Numbered from the stretch's first letter, positions 1-7,558 are shown. The stretch is DNA of 9,921 bases from an uncultured Prevotella sp. (GCA_937906765.1 CALCUV010000054.1:1-9921); one strand, 5' to 3'. Numbers and translations are program-made. Notes: generated from the letters alone by a model not told the origin.

Positions 1-17
1 CCGCTTTGTGGTTGGGT

Positions 18-1016
18 TTATTTTCCATCATAAGCCCACTTGAGATATGCGGCACCCCATGTGAAACCAGCACCGAACGCGGTGAGGATGAGGTTGTCGC
101 CCTTCTTCAACTGCTTTTCGTAATCCCACAATGCGAGGGGGAGAGATGCGGCAGAAGTATTACCGTACTTCTGAATGTTCATCATCACCTTTTCAGGTTC
201 TACTTCAAGACGCGCTGAAACTGCTTCGATGATGCGTACGTTCGCCTGGTGGGGGAGTACCCAAGAAATATTTTCCTTTGTAAGGTTGTTATGTTCCGCA
301 ATCTTCGTACAAGCATCAGTCATGTTAGTTACGGCAAACTTAAATACCGTCTTACCTTCCTGGTGTACAAAGTGCATGCGATGCTCAATTGTATAATGTG
401 AGGGAGGACAAACCGAACCACCTGCCTTCATGCAGAGGTAGGGGAGACCAAGGCCGTCGGTGCGGAGGTGAGAATCCATCCATCCGTATTCTTCAGTTGA
501 ACCTTCTACCAACACAGCAGCAGCACCGTCACCAAAGATGGGACAAGTTGCGCGGTCGGTATAGTCTACGGCACTTGACATCTTATCGGCACCGCAAACT
601 ACAACCTTTTTGTATCTTCCGCTTTGAATCAAACTTGCGGCGGTGTCCATTGCATAGAGGAATCCACAACAAGCGGCTTGCATGTCAATAGCGTGAGCAT
701 TCTTCATGCCAACTCTTCCCAAAACTATGCTTGCCGTTGAAGGGAAATGGAAGTCGGGCGTAGATGTTGCAACGATGATACAATCAATTTCGAGAGGGTC
801 GGTACCCGTCTTTTCAAGAAGTTGCTTCACCGCCTTGCGTGCCATATAACTTGTGCCAAGACCTTCTTCATTAAGGAGACGACGTTCCTTAATGCCAATT
901 CGAGTCATGATCCACTCGTCGTTGGTGTCAACCATGCGAGAGAGTTCATCGTTACTCAAAACGTATTCTGGTACATAACCACCAACACCGGTGATTACTG
1001 CATTTATTTTTTCCAT
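18..1016 (-). CDS. fabH: 3-oxoacyl-[acyl-carrier-protein] synthase III (KAS III)
   Basis: FabH starts type II fatty-acid synthesis in the cytosol by condensing acetyl-CoA (or a branched acyl-CoA) with malonyl-ACP. From the ATG at 1016 the protein has 332 residues, close to the usual 310-335. The thiolase-fold triad is visible: Cys116 in the QAACCGF segment, His256 in LPHQAN, Asn286 in YGNTSAAS. The C-terminus has the expected FGAGFTWG. An in-frame ATG at 1046 would add ten residues ([10 protein letters not shown]) that do not look like FabH, so I prefer 1016, where [16 protein letters not shown] begins as in the family. The residue after the catalytic Cys is another Cys, where E. coli has Ala. 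It is the third gene of a yceD-rpmF-fabH cluster typical of Bacteroidota, where era and der usually follow. It is separated from rpmF by a terminator-like hairpin. Function is secure; the exact start is slightly uncertain. Confidence 0.96.
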   Translation of the reverse strand: MEKINAVITGVGGYVPEYVLSNDELSRMVDTNDEWIMTRIGIKERRLLNEEGLGTSYMARKAVKQLLEKTGTDPLEIDCIIVATSTPDFHFPSTASIVLGRVGMKNAHAIDMQAACCGFLYAMDTAASLIQSGRYKKVVVCGADKMSSAVDYTDRATCPIFGDGAAAVLVEGSTEEYGWMDSHLRTDGLGLPYLCMKAGGSVCPPSHYTIEHRMHFVHQEGKTVFKFAVTNMTDACTKIAEHNNLTKENISWVLPHQANVRIIEAVSARLEVEPEKVMMNIQKYGNTSAASLPLALWDYEKQLKKGDNLILTAFGAGFTWGAAYLKWAYDGK

Positions 1017-1061
1017 AGTTGTTAAGGGGATTGTTGGAGTTTCCAATCAAGGGACTAACCT

Positions 1062-1139
1062 AAAAAATATGGAGTTAAAAGCAAAAAGAGACTCACACAT
1101 TTATAAGCACGTGTGTGTAAACTTTCAGCTTTTAACTCC
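1062..1139 (-). terminator. Hairpin plus T-tract between rpmF and fabH (terminator or attenuator)
   Basis: A perfect 12-bp inverted repeat (GGAGTTAAAAGC at 1071-1082, its complement at 1128-1139) encloses 45 nt. That interior can form a second, imperfect stem from CACAC and GTGTG tracts. Read on the minus strand, the stem is followed at once by ATATTTTTT (1070-1062), the layout of an intrinsic terminator. It lies in the 139-base gap between the rpmF stop and the fabH start, so it may end or thin out transcription before fabH. The long loop is unusual for a classical terminator, so it could instead stabilise an mRNA end or be a small intergenic repeat. Confidence 0.5.
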
Positions 1140-1155
1140 CTTGTATAAAAGTTGA

Positions 1156-1344
1156 TTATTCAGCAACTTCGTCAACTACGATAGCGAGCTTACCACGATA
1201 GTAACCACAAGTGGGACATACAGTGTGGTAGATGTGCCAACCACCGCAATTAGCGCAAACTGCGAGTGTAGGAGCTACTGCCTTGTCATGTGTACGACGC
1301 TTAAGTGTTCTTGTCTTTGACTGTCTTCTTTTAGGATGTGCCAT
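1156..1344 (-). CDS. rpmF: Large-subunit ribosomal protein L32 (bL32), zinc-binding form
   Basis: A 62-residue basic protein opening MAHPKRRQSKTRT, the signature start of bL32. It belongs to the 50S subunit. Two CxxC pairs (Cys30/Cys33 and Cys43/Cys46) form the zinc ribbon of the 'C+' type of L32; zinc-free paralogues lose these cysteines. Length and motif order are complete. It follows yceD by 72 nt, the arrangement widespread in bacteria in which the DUF177 protein and L32 are co-transcribed, and precedes fabH. I see no separate strong promoter in the 72-nt gap, so it is probably driven from the promoter upstream of yceD. Confidence 0.97.
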   Translation of the reverse strand: MAHPKRRQSKTRTLKRRTHDKAVAPTLAVCANCGGWHIYHTVCPTCGYYRGKLAIVVDEVAE

Positions 1345-1416
1345 TTTGTTTGAAAAATTTTAGATGTGTTAATTTTTAGTGTTGTCAGATTGTGTTTAGA
1401 GTTTTAGTTCAGCAAT

Positions 1417-1887
1417 TTATTCGTCTAAGCACTCATCATTCTCGTAGCAAATGCGACTGAGCATGTCCTCATTACACTCCCCCACTTGGTGGGTGCGCTG
1501 AATAGGGAGTGAAAGTTCCACGATTTCGTAGACGTCCCAAGAAGCGTCGTACATGTTCGTATTCTTGGGGATGAATTTAATGTCATCAGCCGTGGAGTCG
1601 GATTCATCATTATAGGTAAGTTTGATGGTCTCCTCAGCATCAACGACAAGGGCCAGGTCATCGAGACATCTGTCGCATTCAACTATTACTTCGCCTTGGA
1701 CAACGAACTTCAAGGTATAAACCTCTCCTGAATGTTCACGGATATTCAAGTTTACCTTGACACTTCCGCCCTTAATGGTTTCCTGATCCAACGCCGTGAA
1801 AAAGTCTCCGTTAAGAGTCATTTCCAACTTCATTCCGTCAGCAGGAATTTTTGAGAGATTGATATTTAGAAGGTCCATTATTGCCAT
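1417..1887 (-). CDS. yceD: YceD / DUF177 family protein, ribosome-assembly associated
   Basis: A 156-residue acidic protein of the DUF177 (YceD) family. The diagnostic features are position directly upstream of rpmF and a central cysteine motif, VECDRCLDDL (about residues 69-78), after a beta-rich N-terminal half. Family members are linked genetically to 23S rRNA processing and accumulation and to L32; the biochemical activity is not firmly known. The C-terminus carries two more cysteines (ICYENDECLDE). The start is ambiguous: the ATG at 1887 lies only 8 nt from a TAACTTTG promoter element, so transcripts may be leaderless or begin translation at the second ATG (1878, MDLLNINLS). This looks like the first gene of the yceD-rpmF-fabH operon. 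Confidence 0.9.
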   Translation of the reverse strand: MAIMDLLNINLSKIPADGMKLEMTLNGDFFTALDQETIKGGSVKVNLNIREHSGEVYTLKFVVQGEVIVECDRCLDDLALVVDAEETIKLTYNDESDSTADDIKFIPKNTNMYDASWDVYEIVELSLPIQRTHQVGECNEDMLSRICYENDECLDE

Positions 1888-1895
1888 AGCGAGTG

Positions 1896-1903
1896 CAAAG
1901 TTA
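1896..1903 (-). promoter_or_regulatory. Bacteroides-type -7 element upstream of yceD
   Basis: On the minus strand the sequence reads TAACTTTG, a perfect match to the Bacteroidota -7 consensus TAnnTTTG, followed by C as is common. At the expected spacing upstream only a weak -33 match is present (TGTG instead of TTTG). It ends 8 nt before the ATG at 1887, implying a very short or absent 5' leader for the yceD-rpmF-fabH operon. Assigned from consensus match and position. Confidence 0.65.
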
Positions 1904-1950
1904 CTACTTTTTTTAGTTTTGACACAGTTTTCAACCTCATTTTTTACCCA

Positions 1951-3165
1951 TTAAAGTCGTCTAACGCACTTCTTGCGGTAGAAAAATGCTAATATTCGTT
2001 TGTTTGCGCGGTATATGGGGAGTAAAAATGGGTAAATTAGAAGTTTAGGATATGATATGTGGAAGCCAACGGTTGCTAAACTTATCTGCAAACGGCGTAT
2101 CGGAATGAAAAATATTACGAAAAGTGCTACCACGAGCATGGTATGTAGAATAACCTCCCAAATCATCGGTGGATTCGGAGTAAATGTAAAGGCACTAACT
2201 ATGGTTATACTACCACTATGATTCATCCACAATACTATATTTTGAGTGATGACGTAGAAGAGTATTATGGGAAGTGTAAGCAAGAAGCATGTACTGATGC
2301 TATGCATTGCATCAAGCACTTTTGTTTTAGTTGCTGTATAATAATATATAATATTGTGTGCTAACACCTCTTGTTGGTAATCGGGAGTAGGTGACGGTTT
2401 CCTAAATACACAGGTGTCTGCGCTAAGTATCACACGAACGCGTCCTGTTTTTGACAGATGTTCTACCAACAAGGGCAAGGTTCCAATTGTCAATCGCGTA
2501 TGTTGATTTGAGAAGCCTTGTTGTTCAATGAAGAGACTTTTGCGTACCAGCACATGTGTCAAAAACCCTCCTGTGTAGCAATTCTGGCGTGAAGTCTTGT
2601 AGTTGAGAATGTTTTGTAAGTGCACATCATAATTCCATAGTGACGTATCACTATTGCTCACGGCGCAATTAGAATATCCTATAGCAATGTCACAATCAGG
2701 TTCACATGTTTGCATCATCGCTTCCAACCAATTAGGCGAGGGAGGGAGCACATCGGCATCCATTAGCATAATCCACTCTGTGCGGGCGCCTTTAATTCCC
2801 ACGCTTACAGCTAACTTTTCTCTATCAATCAGGTGGGTAGTTGTTGCAATATTTGTATGTTTAAGATGCCTAAAATCGCGTTCCAGGCGCAAAAGTTTTT
2901 CTTCTACGACTTTTTCCCCTGAGTAATTAGCAATAAGCACATGTATCGTGCCCTCATAATGCTGATTGAAAATGCAGGTAAGTAGTTCATAAAGATTTTC
3001 AACATCATGCTCAAGGGGAATAATTATGGTAATAGGCAATGCTTCATCGCTTTCTTTCGCTTTATCAACCTTGGGAAGCAAGGGCATACGGTAGTACCTC
3101 CATCTTAAAATAAAGAGGAGTGGCAACCAAATAATGATAATAACGAGTAAAGGAATGAAATACAT
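1951..3165 (-). CDS. Membrane-associated family 2 glycosyltransferase, divergent
   Basis: A 404-residue protein with an N-terminal membrane helix (residues about 3-20), a GT-A glycosyltransferase domain (about 43-250) and about three C-terminal membrane helices (about 286-306, 335-355, 370-385). The nucleotide-sugar binding fold shows in ALPITIIIPLEHD with a following NLYELLTCIFNQHY helix, and in the metal-binding DAD at 136-138 (MLMDADVLPPSPNWL). This matches membrane GT2 enzymes that add sugars to lipid-linked or polymer acceptors at the inner membrane. The later family motifs are degenerate: no Glu-Asp pair where the catalytic base is expected (region 218-240, TIGTLPLLVEHL), and no (Q/R)xxRW, only DYQQEVLAHN near 262-271. 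It may have an altered mechanism or reduced activity. Donor and product cannot be told from sequence. It stands alone between yceD and the inverted-repeat element at 3248. Confidence 0.82.
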   Translation of the reverse strand: MYFIPLLVIIIIWLPLLFILRWRYYRMPLLPKVDKAKESDEALPITIIIPLEHDVENLYELLTCIFNQHYEGTIHVLIANYSGEKVVEEKLLRLERDFRHLKHTNIATTTHLIDREKLAVSVGIKGARTEWIMLMDADVLPPSPNWLEAMMQTCEPDCDIAIGYSNCAVSNSDTSLWNYDVHLQNILNYKTSRQNCYTGGFLTHVLVRKSLFIEQQGFSNQHTRLTIGTLPLLVEHLSKTGRVRVILSADTCVFRKPSPTPDYQQEVLAHNIIYYYTATKTKVLDAMHSISTCFLLTLPIILFYVITQNIVLWMNHSGSITIVSAFTFTPNPPMIWEVILHTMLVVALFVIFFIPIRRLQISLATVGFHISYPKLLIYPFLLPIYRANKRILAFFYRKKCVRRL

Positions 3166-3247
3166 TGTTAAATTGCAGATATCTATGTATTTGTCAGTAA
3201 ATTAAAAGTTGTGTTAAGATTAAAAATCAAGCGATGAAGAATTGTTG

Positions 3248-3312
3248 AAAATTAAGTCGGAATCAATGAAAATTATAAGTAACTTAGTTTTAATTAAGTC
3301 CGACTTAATTTT
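3248..3312. repeat. Intergenic inverted-repeat element with ATTAAGTC core (copy 1)
   Basis: A 14-bp perfect inverted repeat (arms 3248-3261 and 3299-3312; left arm AAAATTAAGTCGGA) encloses a 37-nt AT-rich spacer. A second, nested palindrome, AATTAAGTC-C-GACTTAATT, occupies 3292-3310, so the core occurs three times. On either strand the structure ends next to an A/T tract, so it could end transcription arriving from the methyltransferase side. It shares the 13-mer GACTTAATTTTTC with the element at 9220-9285. It fills most of the 160-base gap between the thioredoxin-like remnant and the glycosyltransferase start; I see no convincing TAnnTTTG promoter in that gap. Confidence 0.75.
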
Positions 3313-3325
3313 TCGTAACTCACTT

Positions 3326-3472
3326 TTAGTTTAGAGTCTTAATGAGTTCCTCAAACCGATCTAAGGAACGTGGGTCAGCATTCACTTTGAGCAAATGGCC
3401 TTCACGGTCAATGAGGAAATAGGAGTGGATTTGATTTACATTCAAGAACCGTTTCACGGCAGCCTGTTCTCT
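3326..3472 (-). pseudogene. C-terminal remnant of a thioredoxin/TlpA-like protein
   Basis: Minus-strand translation gives 48 sense codons then TAA (3328-3326), beginning at the codon right after the methyltransferase stop and in the same frame. The peptide contains NQIHSYFLIDREGHLLKV followed by NADPRSLDRFEELIKTLN. This resembles the end of TlpA/AhpC-type thioredoxin-fold proteins: the (P)xxFLIDxxG strand pair and the final helix. The N-terminal two thirds, including any CxxC active site, are absent, and the normally conserved cis-proline position reads His. There is no ATG; a GTG six codons in could start a 43-residue product. I read it as a decayed gene end left by deletion, flanked downstream by the inverted repeat at 3248-3312. 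A less likely alternative is a readthrough extension of the methyltransferase. Confidence 0.65.
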
Positions 3473-4243
3473 TTAGGAAGATTCATTATGCAGTTGTCTC
3501 CTAAATTCAGCACAACAAATGGCGGTGGCAATGGCAACATTCAGGCTTTCCGAAGTCTCGCATCCTGCTGGATGAGGAGGGATGAAAAGTTTTTGATTGA
3601 TGAATGCTTGTGTTTCGGGACGGATGCCATTTCCCTCATTTCCCATAATAAGCAAACCATTGGTAGAGAGTGTTTTGCCGTAGATATTTTCGCCTTCAAG
3701 GAAGGTGCCGTAAACGGGGATGCCTTGGGGAATGGAAGAGAGAAAACGGGTGAGGTTTGTGTAATGGAGCGCGACACGCGTAATGGCGCCCATTGTGGCT
3801 TGAATAACCTTGGGGGCGAAGGCGTCGGCGGTGTCTTCCGAGCAAAAGATGTGGTGAATGCCAAACCAGTCGGCAAGTCGGATAATCGTGCCGAGGTTGC
3901 CTGGGTCTTGCACTCCGTCGAGCACGATGCAGAGTTCTTCACGCATCTCTTCACCGGATAGGGGAGATGGCGTGGGTTGGCGGAATACGGCAATTACATC
4001 GCGGGGTGTTTTTAATTGCGAGCACTTTTGTAGTTCGGCTTCCGAGATTTCAATAATCTCATCGGCCTTCAACTCGGGGTGTTGTGAAAGATATTCTTTC
4101 GTGCCACAAAGCATAAGGCAACGAAAGTAGGGGAGAATGTCTCCCACTACCTTCGCACCTTCAGCAAGGAATACGCCCTCCTCATCGCGAAATTTCTTTT
4201 TCGCAAGGGAGGTGATGTATTTGATTTTGTTTTTCGTAAGCAT
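3473..4243 (-). CDS. TrmH/SpoU-family RNA 2'-O-methyltransferase
   Basis: A 256-residue SPOUT enzyme that would transfer methyl from S-adenosylmethionine to a ribose 2'-OH in rRNA or tRNA. The N-terminal substrate-binding domain is recognisable (about 4-88; KIKYITSLAKKKFRDEEGVF). The three SpoU motifs follow in order: motif 1 LDGVQDPGNLGTIIRLADW (108-126, with Asn116 and Arg122), motif 2 LLIMGNEGNGIRPE (197-210), motif 3 SESLNVAIATAI (231-242, Asn235). These form the trefoil-knot cofactor site. Length is normal for the family and the C-terminus (EFRRQLHNESS) looks complete, so the following in-frame thioredoxin-like remnant is not part of it. It starts 7 nt after the OPT transporter stop, so the two are very likely co-transcribed. 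The exact RNA target cannot be assigned, so no symbol is given. Confidence 0.93.
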   Translation of the reverse strand: MLTKNKIKYITSLAKKKFRDEEGVFLAEGAKVVGDILPYFRCLMLCGTKEYLSQHPELKADEIIEISEAELQKCSQLKTPRDVIAVFRQPTPSPLSGEEMREELCIVLDGVQDPGNLGTIIRLADWFGIHHIFCSEDTADAFAPKVIQATMGAITRVALHYTNLTRFLSSIPQGIPVYGTFLEGENIYGKTLSTNGLLIMGNEGNGIRPETQAFINQKLFIPPHPAGCETSESLNVAIATAICCAEFRRQLHNESS

Positions 4244-4250
4244 GGTGCTA

Positions 4251-6209
4251 TTACTTCTTACATGTTGCCTTTATGAGGTAGCAGATAAGCAGCAAGTAGC
4301 ACGCCAAACTCAGTAGTTCACTTGAGGGATTTGCTAACCATGCGCTATTGTCAAATTTAATGCCACCGAATTGGAGTGCTGCACTTGCCACACCCATCAA
4401 GGCGCCACCGGCAATAAAACCAGAAGCAAGCAATGTGCCCTTCTCAATGCGAGCATTATTCACCTTTTCATCCTTTGTGCGTGAACCTACAAACCAGTTG
4501 ATGGCACCGCCTACGATAAGAGGGAGGTTGAGTTGCAAGGGAATGAACATGCCCAGGGCAAATGCCAAAGCGGGAATGCCGCAGAAGTTGAGCACCAAAG
4601 AGATAAGTGCACCGATGCCGTAGAGTAACCAAGGTGCACCTTCGCCACTCATAAGCGGTTCGATAACTCCCGCCATTGCGCGTGCTTGAGGAGCTGCCAT
4701 GACGTCGGCATTGTCGGGTGTGAAACCATATACCTTTTGGAGAATCATGATTACGCCACCTACGGTTGCGGCACTTACTAATACACCGATGAATTTGTAG
4801 GTTTCCTGGTACTTAGGGGTACTTCCGAGCCAATAACCAATCTTCAAGTCAGTGATGAAAGCACCTGCAGATGAGAGTGCGGTACATACCACACCGCCCA
4901 TGATTAAGGCCGCCACCATACCGTGTGTACCGTTCAAACCTACAAGCATCATGATGATGCTGGAGAGGATGAGGGTCATGAGAGTCATACCACTCACGGG
5001 GTTAGAACCTACAATGGCAATGGCATTTGCGGCTACCGTTGTAAAGAGGAAAGCAATAACGGCAACAATTAAGATGCCTACGATAGTGAAGAGCAAGTTG
5101 CCCTCCATAGGACCTACGAAGAAGAAAATGGTGGTCACCAATATGGTGATGAGTGTGCCGATGGCGATAATCTTCATCGAAAGGTCGCGTTGTGTACGCA
5201 CTTCTTCCGCTTGTTGTGCGCCACCCTTAGAAATCTTTCCGATTAAGGCAAACGCACTCTTAATTACGCCCCAACTCTTTACTACACCAATGATACCCGC
5301 CATGGCAATAGCGCCGATACCAATGCTCTTGGCATATCCGAATATTTGTTCGGCGCTCGCATTTCCCGCCGTAATGCCGTTAGCAACTTCAAGGTCGGGG
5401 AAGATGAACGAAATGGCAGGTACAATTCCCCACCATACGAGGGCAGAACCGGCACAGATAATCGTAGCATACTTCAAACCAACGATAAATCCCATACCGA
5501 GGAGTGCGGCACTGGTGTTGCATGAGAACACTAACTTTGCCTTTTCGGCAATCGTACTCCCAATTTCACAACAACGGCTGGTGAAGTTTTCATTCCAAAG
5601 TCCGAAGGTGGCAACGGCAAAGTCATAAAGACCGCCTATTACACCCGCTACGAGCAAGGGTTTAGCGCTGCTACCGCTCTTCTCTCCCGAGAGGAGAATT
5701 TGCGTAGAGGCCGTGGCTTCGGGGAAGGGATATTTGCCGTGCATTTCCTTAACGAAATACTTGCGGAAAGGAATGAGCAACAAGATGCCGAGCGCACCGC
5801 CGAGCAAGGATGCCAAGAAAATCCAAAGGAAATTAACGGTGATTTCGGGATGTGTGTGTTGAAGGATGTAGAGTGCGGGGAGTGTGAAAATCGCACCTGC
5901 TACAATCATTCCCGAGCATGCACCGATGCTCTGGATAATGACATTTTCGCCCATGGGATCCTTGCGATGCGTAGCACCTGCTACACCTACGGCAATGATT
6001 GTAATGGGGATGGCGGCTTCAAACACTTGACCCACTTTAAGTCCTAAGTATGCCGTAGCGGCGGAGAAGAGAATTGCCATGAGTATACCCCATGTGATTG
6101 ACCATGGCGTTACTTCACGATAGTGTTTCCCTGCTTCCATCAAGGGCTTGTATTCTTCGCCCTCGCGCAATTCACGGAAGGCATTTTCTGGAAGATTTGT
6201 TTCTTTCAT
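4251..6209 (-). CDS. OPT-family oligopeptide transporter
   Basis: A 652-residue polytopic membrane protein of the OPT family (bacterial oligopeptide branch), a secondary, probably proton-coupled importer in the inner membrane. After a hydrophilic N-terminus with LREGEEYKPLMEAGKHYREVTPWSI in pieces (residues about 13-38), the typical ITWGILMAILFSAATAYLGL segment begins the first membrane helix. About fifteen hydrophobic spans follow, rich in Gly and Ala, with the conserved loop KYPFPEATASTQIL near residues 159-172 and SNPVSGMTLMT near 398-408. Length and ends look complete. The substrate may be small peptides, but related bacterial OPT proteins carry other ligands, so it is not settled. It is followed after 7 nt by the TrmH-family gene and preceded by a 98-nt gap containing tandem octamers. 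Confidence 0.93.
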   Translation of the reverse strand: MKETNLPENAFRELREGEEYKPLMEAGKHYREVTPWSITWGILMAILFSAATAYLGLKVGQVFEAAIPITIIAVGVAGATHRKDPMGENVIIQSIGACSGMIVAGAIFTLPALYILQHTHPEITVNFLWIFLASLLGGALGILLLIPFRKYFVKEMHGKYPFPEATASTQILLSGEKSGSSAKPLLVAGVIGGLYDFAVATFGLWNENFTSRCCEIGSTIAEKAKLVFSCNTSAALLGMGFIVGLKYATIICAGSALVWWGIVPAISFIFPDLEVANGITAGNASAEQIFGYAKSIGIGAIAMAGIIGVVKSWGVIKSAFALIGKISKGGAQQAEEVRTQRDLSMKIIAIGTLITILVTTIFFFVGPMEGNLLFTIVGILIVAVIAFLFTTVAANAIAIVGSNPVSGMTLMTLILSSIIMMLVGLNGTHGMVAALIMGGVVCTALSSAGAFITDLKIGYWLGSTPKYQETYKFIGVLVSAATVGGVIMILQKVYGFTPDNADVMAAPQARAMAGVIEPLMSGEGAPWLLYGIGALISLVLNFCGIPALAFALGMFIPLQLNLPLIVGGAINWFVGSRTKDEKVNNARIEKGTLLASGFIAGGALMGVASAALQFGGIKFDNSAWLANPSSELLSLACYLLLICYLIKATCKK

Positions 6210-6220
6210 TTATTTGGGAA

Positions 6221-6251
6221 GTTATGAGGTTATAAGGTTTTAGGTTATGAG
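6221..6251. repeat. Imperfect tandem octamers in the leader of the OPT gene
   Basis: Four head-to-tail units on the plus strand: GTTATGAG (6221-6228), GTTATAAG (6229-6236), GTTTTAG (6237-6243), GTTATGAG (6244-6251). They start 12 bases beyond the OPT start codon, so in the mRNA they lie in the 5' leader as CTCATAAC-like units. No protein or hairpin explains them. Short repeats of this kind can vary by slippage; a regulatory role is speculation. Confidence 0.6.
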
Positions 6252-6307
6252 AATCACTGGGATAAATACCCTCTTAATGTTTTGCTGAAAAAACTATAAC
6301 CCGAATT

Positions 6308-7465
6308 TTAATCCATTCTATCGCGATAATCCTCGTAGTGATAATTACGAAGCACGTCGAGTGTGCCGTCGGTGTGGAGGAGTGCGAGTGAGGGATGGTG
6401 GATACCGTTAAACATGTTGGTCTTCACCGTAGTGTAGTGAATCATATCTTCAAAGATAATGGTGTCGCCCACTTCAAGGGTACGATTAAAGCGCCAGTAT
6501 CCCATAAAGTCGCCCGAGAGGCACGAGTTTCCGCCAAGGCGATATACGCATGCTTCAGTTTCATGACCTACGGCGTCTTCGCCCTCAAGGGTTTCGGCGT
6601 TTCTCACGCGTGGCCAGTAGGGCATTTCAAGGCAATCGGGCATGTGGCACGTGAATGACACGTTGAGAATGGCGGTTTTGATACCGTGATTTTCTACGAT
6701 GTCAACAACTCGTGAAACAAGCGGACCTGTTTGCCATGCAAAGGCAGAACCGGGTTCGAGAATGACCTTGAGGTTGGGATATTTCGCGCGGAAGGCTTGA
6801 AGCAAACCGATGAGGTGCTCTACATCGTAATCGGCACGCGTCACCAGGTGTCCTCCTCCAAGGTTCAACCATTTTATTTTTGGCAACCACGCTCCGAATT
6901 TCTCCTCTATGTGGCGCAAGGTGTTTTCCAAAGCATACGACGAACTCTCACAATGGCAATGACAATGAAAACCTTCAATCTGTTCGGGGAGTTCAACTGG
7001 AAGGTCTTTTGCCAAGACTCCGAAACGTGAACCTGGAGCACAAGGATTGTAGAGGTCGGTTTCAATTTCGCTGTATTCGGGATTTATGCGTACCCCACAA
7101 GAAACCCCTGTGGCGCGTTTGGCAAAACGCGCAAATTGTGTAAGCGAGTTGAAGGAGATGTGACTCGAACACTTAACGATTTCATCAAAAGTCTCGTCTT
7201 CGTAAGCCGGTGAATACGTATGAGCCTTTGAACCAAATTCCTCAAGCGCCAAGCGTGCTTCGTAAAGTGACGATGCAGTGGTGTGCGAGATATATTCGCG
7301 GAAGATGGGGAAGGTTTTCCAAAGCGCAAATGCCTTAAACGCCAAGATAAATTCCACACCTGCACGGTCGGCTATGCTCTTGATGAGCGAAAGGTTACGA
7401 CGCAACTTTTCTTCTTCAAGTATATAGCAAGGTGAAGGCGAATTTGAGTAGGGATTGTTGTACAT
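6308..7465 (-). CDS. nspC: Carboxynorspermidine/carboxyspermidine decarboxylase
   Basis: A PLP enzyme of the alanine-racemase fold (fold type III) that decarboxylates carboxyspermidine to spermidine, the last step of the aspartate-semialdehyde route to polyamines common in gut Bacteroidota. Numbering from the ATG at 7465 (385 residues): the PLP lysine is Lys44 in ILAFKAF; the phosphate-binding glycine loop is LNLGGGHL with glycines at about 203-205; EPGSAFAWQTG holds the conserved Glu at about 237; and the C-terminal active-site segment GGNSCLSGD has Cys at about 315. The Cys/His-rich GFHCHCHCES and SFTCHMPDCLEMPYWP are also typical. A GTG at 7477 would add four residues; I prefer the ATG because the N-terminus NPYSNSPSPCYILEE then fits the family. 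The partner carboxyspermidine dehydrogenase is not in the window. It lies 93 nt downstream of galE, with a hairpin between. Confidence 0.94.
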   Translation of the reverse strand: MYNNPYSNSPSPCYILEEEKLRRNLSLIKSIADRAGVEFILAFKAFALWKTFPIFREYISHTTASSLYEARLALEEFGSKAHTYSPAYEDETFDEIVKCSSHISFNSLTQFARFAKRATGVSCGVRINPEYSEIETDLYNPCAPGSRFGVLAKDLPVELPEQIEGFHCHCHCESSSYALENTLRHIEEKFGAWLPKIKWLNLGGGHLVTRADYDVEHLIGLLQAFRAKYPNLKVILEPGSAFAWQTGPLVSRVVDIVENHGIKTAILNVSFTCHMPDCLEMPYWPRVRNAETLEGEDAVGHETEACVYRLGGNSCLSGDFMGYWRFNRTLEVGDTIIFEDMIHYTTVKTNMFNGIHHPSLALLHTDGTLDVLRNYHYEDYRDRMD

Positions 7466-7487
7466 AAATCCAAACACTTGTTTTATT

Positions 7488-7525
7488 TAATAAAGGACCT
7501 TAAAGCCAAATGTCCTTAAGGTCCC
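7488..7525 (-). terminator. Hairpin between galE and nspC, likely galE terminator
   Basis: A 9-bp perfect stem (GGACCTTAA at 7495-7503, complement at 7516-7524) with a 12-nt loop. On the minus strand it is followed by TTTATTAAAT, giving a modest intrinsic terminator 34 nt after the galE stop. On the plus strand it is followed by CTATTTTTG, so it could work in both directions. It suggests nspC may be only partly co-transcribed with galE. Confidence 0.55.
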
Positions 7526-7558
7526 TATTTTTGTAATCAATTATTATGATGTCAAGGA

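Noticed and set aside
1017..1046. Ten-residue N-terminal extension of FabH from the ATG at 1046
   Set aside because: The added [10 protein letters not shown] does not resemble FabH N-termini, and the internal ATG at 1016 gives the family-typical start and length.
3395..3961. A 188-codon plus-strand frame across the methyltransferase end and the thioredoxin-like remnant
   Set aside because: It lies opposite the SpoU motifs, shows no family features, and has no promoter; it is a shadow frame.
4852..5628. A 258-codon open frame on the plus strand inside the OPT gene
   Set aside because: It is antisense to an obvious membrane protein; its Pro/Met/Ile-rich composition is what the reverse complement of Gly/Ala-rich helices gives, and it has no recognisable domain.
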